A DNA stretch of 35,698 bases from Neptunomonas japonica DSM 18939. GTDB taxonomy: Bacteria > Pseudomonadota > Gammaproteobacteria > Pseudomonadales > Balneatricaceae. The translations under genes and the position numbers were made by a program. Within the stretch, counting starts at the first letter, position 1; each line of letters begins with the position of its first letter. The notes under the pieces are model-generated. The model did not search any database, was not told where the DNA came from, and was given only the letters and a program-made list of their open reading frames with translations. The stretch covers positions 1-35,698 of the forward strand of contig NZ_AUGR01000030.1 of NCBI RefSeq assembly GCF_000422765.1, written 5' to 3'. This document shows, one piece after another, positions 33,633 through 35,698 of this stretch.

Positions 33633-34820
33633 CTAATCAGCCTGGCGGCGTAAGAAAGCCGGAATATCCAGGAAGTCCATATCATCTGTACCTGTTTTCT
33701 TCATAGGCGCATGCATCATTTCGTTTTCTTGCTCTGATGCAGGAGCACCCGCACGCTGGCGATTACGTAACACTGTCGGCAACTCAAGCTGATTAAAATC
33801 AGCAGCAGAGGACACCACACGCGTTGTTGTACCGCCATTAACTACCTTTAGCTCTTCAGTCTGCACTTGCCCCAAACCCGTTGCGACAACCGTCACTCGT
33901 AGTTCGTCAGTTAATTCAGGATCAATGACTGTTCCCACAACAATTGTTGCGTTATCAGAAGCATATTCTTCAACAATATTACCTACTTCAGAGAACTCAC
34001 CCAGACTCAAATCCAAGCCTGCTGTAATGTTTACCAAAATACCACGAGCACCTTTAAGGTCCACATCTTCTAGCAATGGGCTATTAATCGCCGCTTCAGT
34101 CGCAACGGTTGCACGGTCATCGCCTTTAGCAGCACCCGTTCCCATCATTGCCATGCCCATTTCAGACATTACTGTACGCACATCTGCAAAATCGACGTTA
34201 ATCATACCTGGGCGAGTAATCAGGTCAGCGATTCCCTGCACAGCGCCACGAAGTACATCATTGGCTGTGTTAAACGCATTGATCAAGCTACAGTTGCGTC
34301 CAAGTACTTGCATTAGCTTTTCATTTGGAATGATGATTAATGAATCAACATTCTCTTTTAATTGTTTAATACCTTCATCAGCGATTTTCATTCGCTTACG
34401 GCCTTCAAACGGGAACGGCTTAGTGACAACAGCCACCGTTAGAATACCTAAATCTTTTGCTACTTCAGCAACAATAGGTGCAGCACCTGTTCCTGTACCA
34501 CCGCCCATGCCTGCTGTGATAAAGACCATATCGGCACCAGAGATCATCTCAGCAATGCGTTCACGGTCCTCAATAGCCGCCTGGCGCCCTACTTCAGGGT
34601 CTGCTCCTGCGCCTAAACCTTTCGTTAACTCACCACCAATTTGAATAACTGCACGTGACAGCATATTCTGCAAAGCTTGTGAGTCTGTATTTGCACAAAT
34701 GAACTCAACACCTTCAACATCTGTGCTTACCATATGCTGGACAGCATTTCCGCCGCCGCCACCTACGCCAATCACCTTAATGACAGCGTTTTGCGGTAGG
34801 TTATCAACCAGTTCAAACAT
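33633..34820 (-). CDS. ftsZ: Cell division protein FtsZ
   Basis: The tubulin-like GTPase forms the division ring at midcell. The 395-residue chain has the GTP-binding GGGTGTG (106-112), an N-terminal loop GVGGGGGNAV and the T7-loop region NVDFADVRTVM. The variable linker ends in the conserved peptide DDMDFLDIPAFLRR, which binds FtsA and ZipA. It follows ftsA by 121 bp as in other Gammaproteobacteria. A terminator comes directly after, so lpxC is not co-transcribed here. Confidence 0.98.
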   Translation of the reverse strand: MFELVDNLPQNAVIKVIGVGGGGGNAVQHMVSTDVEGVEFICANTDSQALQNMLSRAVIQIGGELTKGLGAGADPEVGRQAAIEDRERIAEMISGADMVFITAGMGGGTGTGAAPIVAEVAKDLGILTVAVVTKPFPFEGRKRMKIADEGIKQLKENVDSLIIIPNEKLMQVLGRNCSLINAFNTANDVLRGAVQGIADLITRPGMINVDFADVRTVMSEMGMAMMGTGAAKGDDRATVATEAAINSPLLEDVDLKGARGILVNITAGLDLSLGEFSEVGNIVEEYASDNATIVVGTVIDPELTDELRVTVVATGLGQVQTEELKVVNGGTTTRVVSSAADFNQLELPTVLRNRQRAGAPASEQENEMMHAPMKKTGTDDMDFLDIPAFLRRQAD

Positions 34821-34941
34821 GATCCAACTCCTTCAGGTTAACGCTTCATGACAGCCAAAGTGCAACTAGTCAGCGCTTTTTATATTCTTTAATTCGTTAA
34901 TTATCTCTGCTTTGTTATTTTTTATAAAAGAACAGCAGAGG

Positions 34942-35698
34942 CTAAAAATTTCCTTTCAACCAGTCTTTAGCCCGTATCAGCAAACTGGGGCCTTGTTTCT
35001 CTGATTGTATAATCTCTTGTGTATTGTCTCGTTTTTCACCTGCTAGCCTTTCAGTCTTAGAAGGCATGCGTGCCGATGATGCACTTCCTACCTGGCCACC
35101 TTGGCTTGCGTAGTGCAACAGGCCAATGCCGGTCGCAAAAATAGGGTTTTGTAAAATATCATCCATGCCACGTACACCGTGTGGCATCGCCAAACGTACC
35201 GGCATATGGAAAATCTCTTCAGCAAGTTCAACAACGCCTTCCATTTTTGCTGTGCCGCCCGTCAAAACAATGCCCGCGGCCACGAGATCTTCAAAACCAC
35301 TGCGGCGCAGTTCGGCCTGTACCAGCGAGATCAACTCGTCATAACGTGGCTCAACCACTTCCGCCAATGCTTGGCGTGATAGGTCACGAGGAGGACGATC
35401 ACCGACACTCGGCACTTTAATGGTTTCATCTATGCTGGCTAATTGCGCTAAGGCACAGGCATATTTCATCTTCAGCTGCTCGGCATGCTGAGTCGGTGTG
35501 CGCAACGCCATTGCAATGTCATTGGTGACCTGATCACCCGCAATAGGGATCACACCGGTGTGGCGAATAGAGCCGCCGGTAAAAATAGCAATATCTGTGG
35601 TACCGCCACCGATATCCACCATGCAGACACCAAGGTCTTTTTCATCTTCGGTCAATACGGCATAACTAGAGGCCAATTGCTCTAGCACAACGCCGTCG
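34942..35698 (-). CDS. ftsA: Cell division protein FtsA (C-terminal part, truncated by window edge)
   Basis: An actin-like ATPase that anchors FtsZ to the membrane. The visible 252 residues continue in frame to the right edge with no start codon, so the N-terminal 160 or so residues lie outside. The phosphate-2 loop DIGGGTTDIAIF, the adenosine motif GIVLTGGTAKMEG and the C-terminal amphipathic membrane-targeting helix (RAKDWLKGNF) are present. A GTG at 35688 is internal, not the start. Confidence 0.97.
   Translation of the reverse strand, partial: DGVVLEQLASSYAVLTEDEKDLGVCMVDIGGGTTDIAIFTGGSIRHTGVIPIAGDQVTNDIAMALRTPTQHAEQLKMKYACALAQLASIDETIKVPSVGDRPPRDLSRQALAEVVEPRYDELISLVQAELRRSGFEDLVAAGIVLTGGTAKMEGVVELAEEIFHMPVRLAMPHGVRGMDDILQNPIFATGIGLLHYASQGGQVGSASSARMPSKTERLAGEKRDNTQEIIQSEKQGPSLLIRAKDWLKGNF

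Overview
The window looks like chromosome of a marine, moderately AT-rich gammaproteobacterium, most likely in the Oceanospirillales/Neptunomonas-Amphritea-Marinomonas sphere. The basis is gene content only: ftsA-ftsZ, monomeric NADP-isocitrate dehydrogenase, DgkA, an assimilatory nitrate reductase of the Klebsiella type, and a CLCA_X family protein. No 16S or marker phylogeny is available, so the lineage is an inference.

Layout. 1-323: the end of an IS3-family element that runs off the left edge. 336-2500: diaminopropionate ammonia-lyase (dpaL), then a non-coding block holding two nearly identical tandem copies of a small RNA gene. Each copy has its own Fur-box-like promoter and a UUCG-type intrinsic terminator. 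2501-7095: an MscS-type channel, divergent from nasA. nasA is preceded by a sigma-54-type promoter and a leader with two hairpins and an intrinsic terminator. A LysR-type regulator remnant follows. 7244-11557: dgkA, a pair of polytopic membrane proteins (DUF2157; DUF4401/GDYXXLXY) and mtnK. 11733-17589: a TSUP exporter, an HxlR regulator divergent from an SDR-cupin pair, a MocR regulator and a CcoG/FixG-type iron-sulfur membrane protein.

17829-23529 is the most unusual region. It resembles a divergent functional-amyloid (Fap-like) export locus. A leftward gene set encodes a 455-residue Asn/Asp/Ser repeat protein with a signal peptide, a 120-residue secreted protein with an ELDxxRGxGG motif, a secreted C39-type cysteine peptidase, and a 159-residue secreted protein with an ELDSLRGG motif. 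A divergent orphan OmpR-type response regulator with a degenerate receiver lies next to these, followed by a convergent coiled-coil plus beta-barrel outer-membrane protein. The two ELDxxRG(x)GG motifs resemble double-glycine leaders, the usual C39 substrate. This suggests peptidase and substrates encoded side by side, acting in the periplasm.

24018-35698: icd (monomeric) with a structured leader, dsdA, a membrane diguanylate cyclase, a hemerythrin gene under a perfect 16-bp-arm palindrome that resembles an NsrR operator, tRNA-Ser(GGA), a CLCA_X metalloprotease-like protein, a periplasmic YyaL/SPATA20 protein fused to a DsbD-alpha-like domain, and ftsZ/ftsA (ftsA truncated by the window edge). 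ftsZ ends in a terminator and faces a convergent gene, so lpxC is not in its usual place.

No CRISPR array, prophage or complete insertion sequence was seen.
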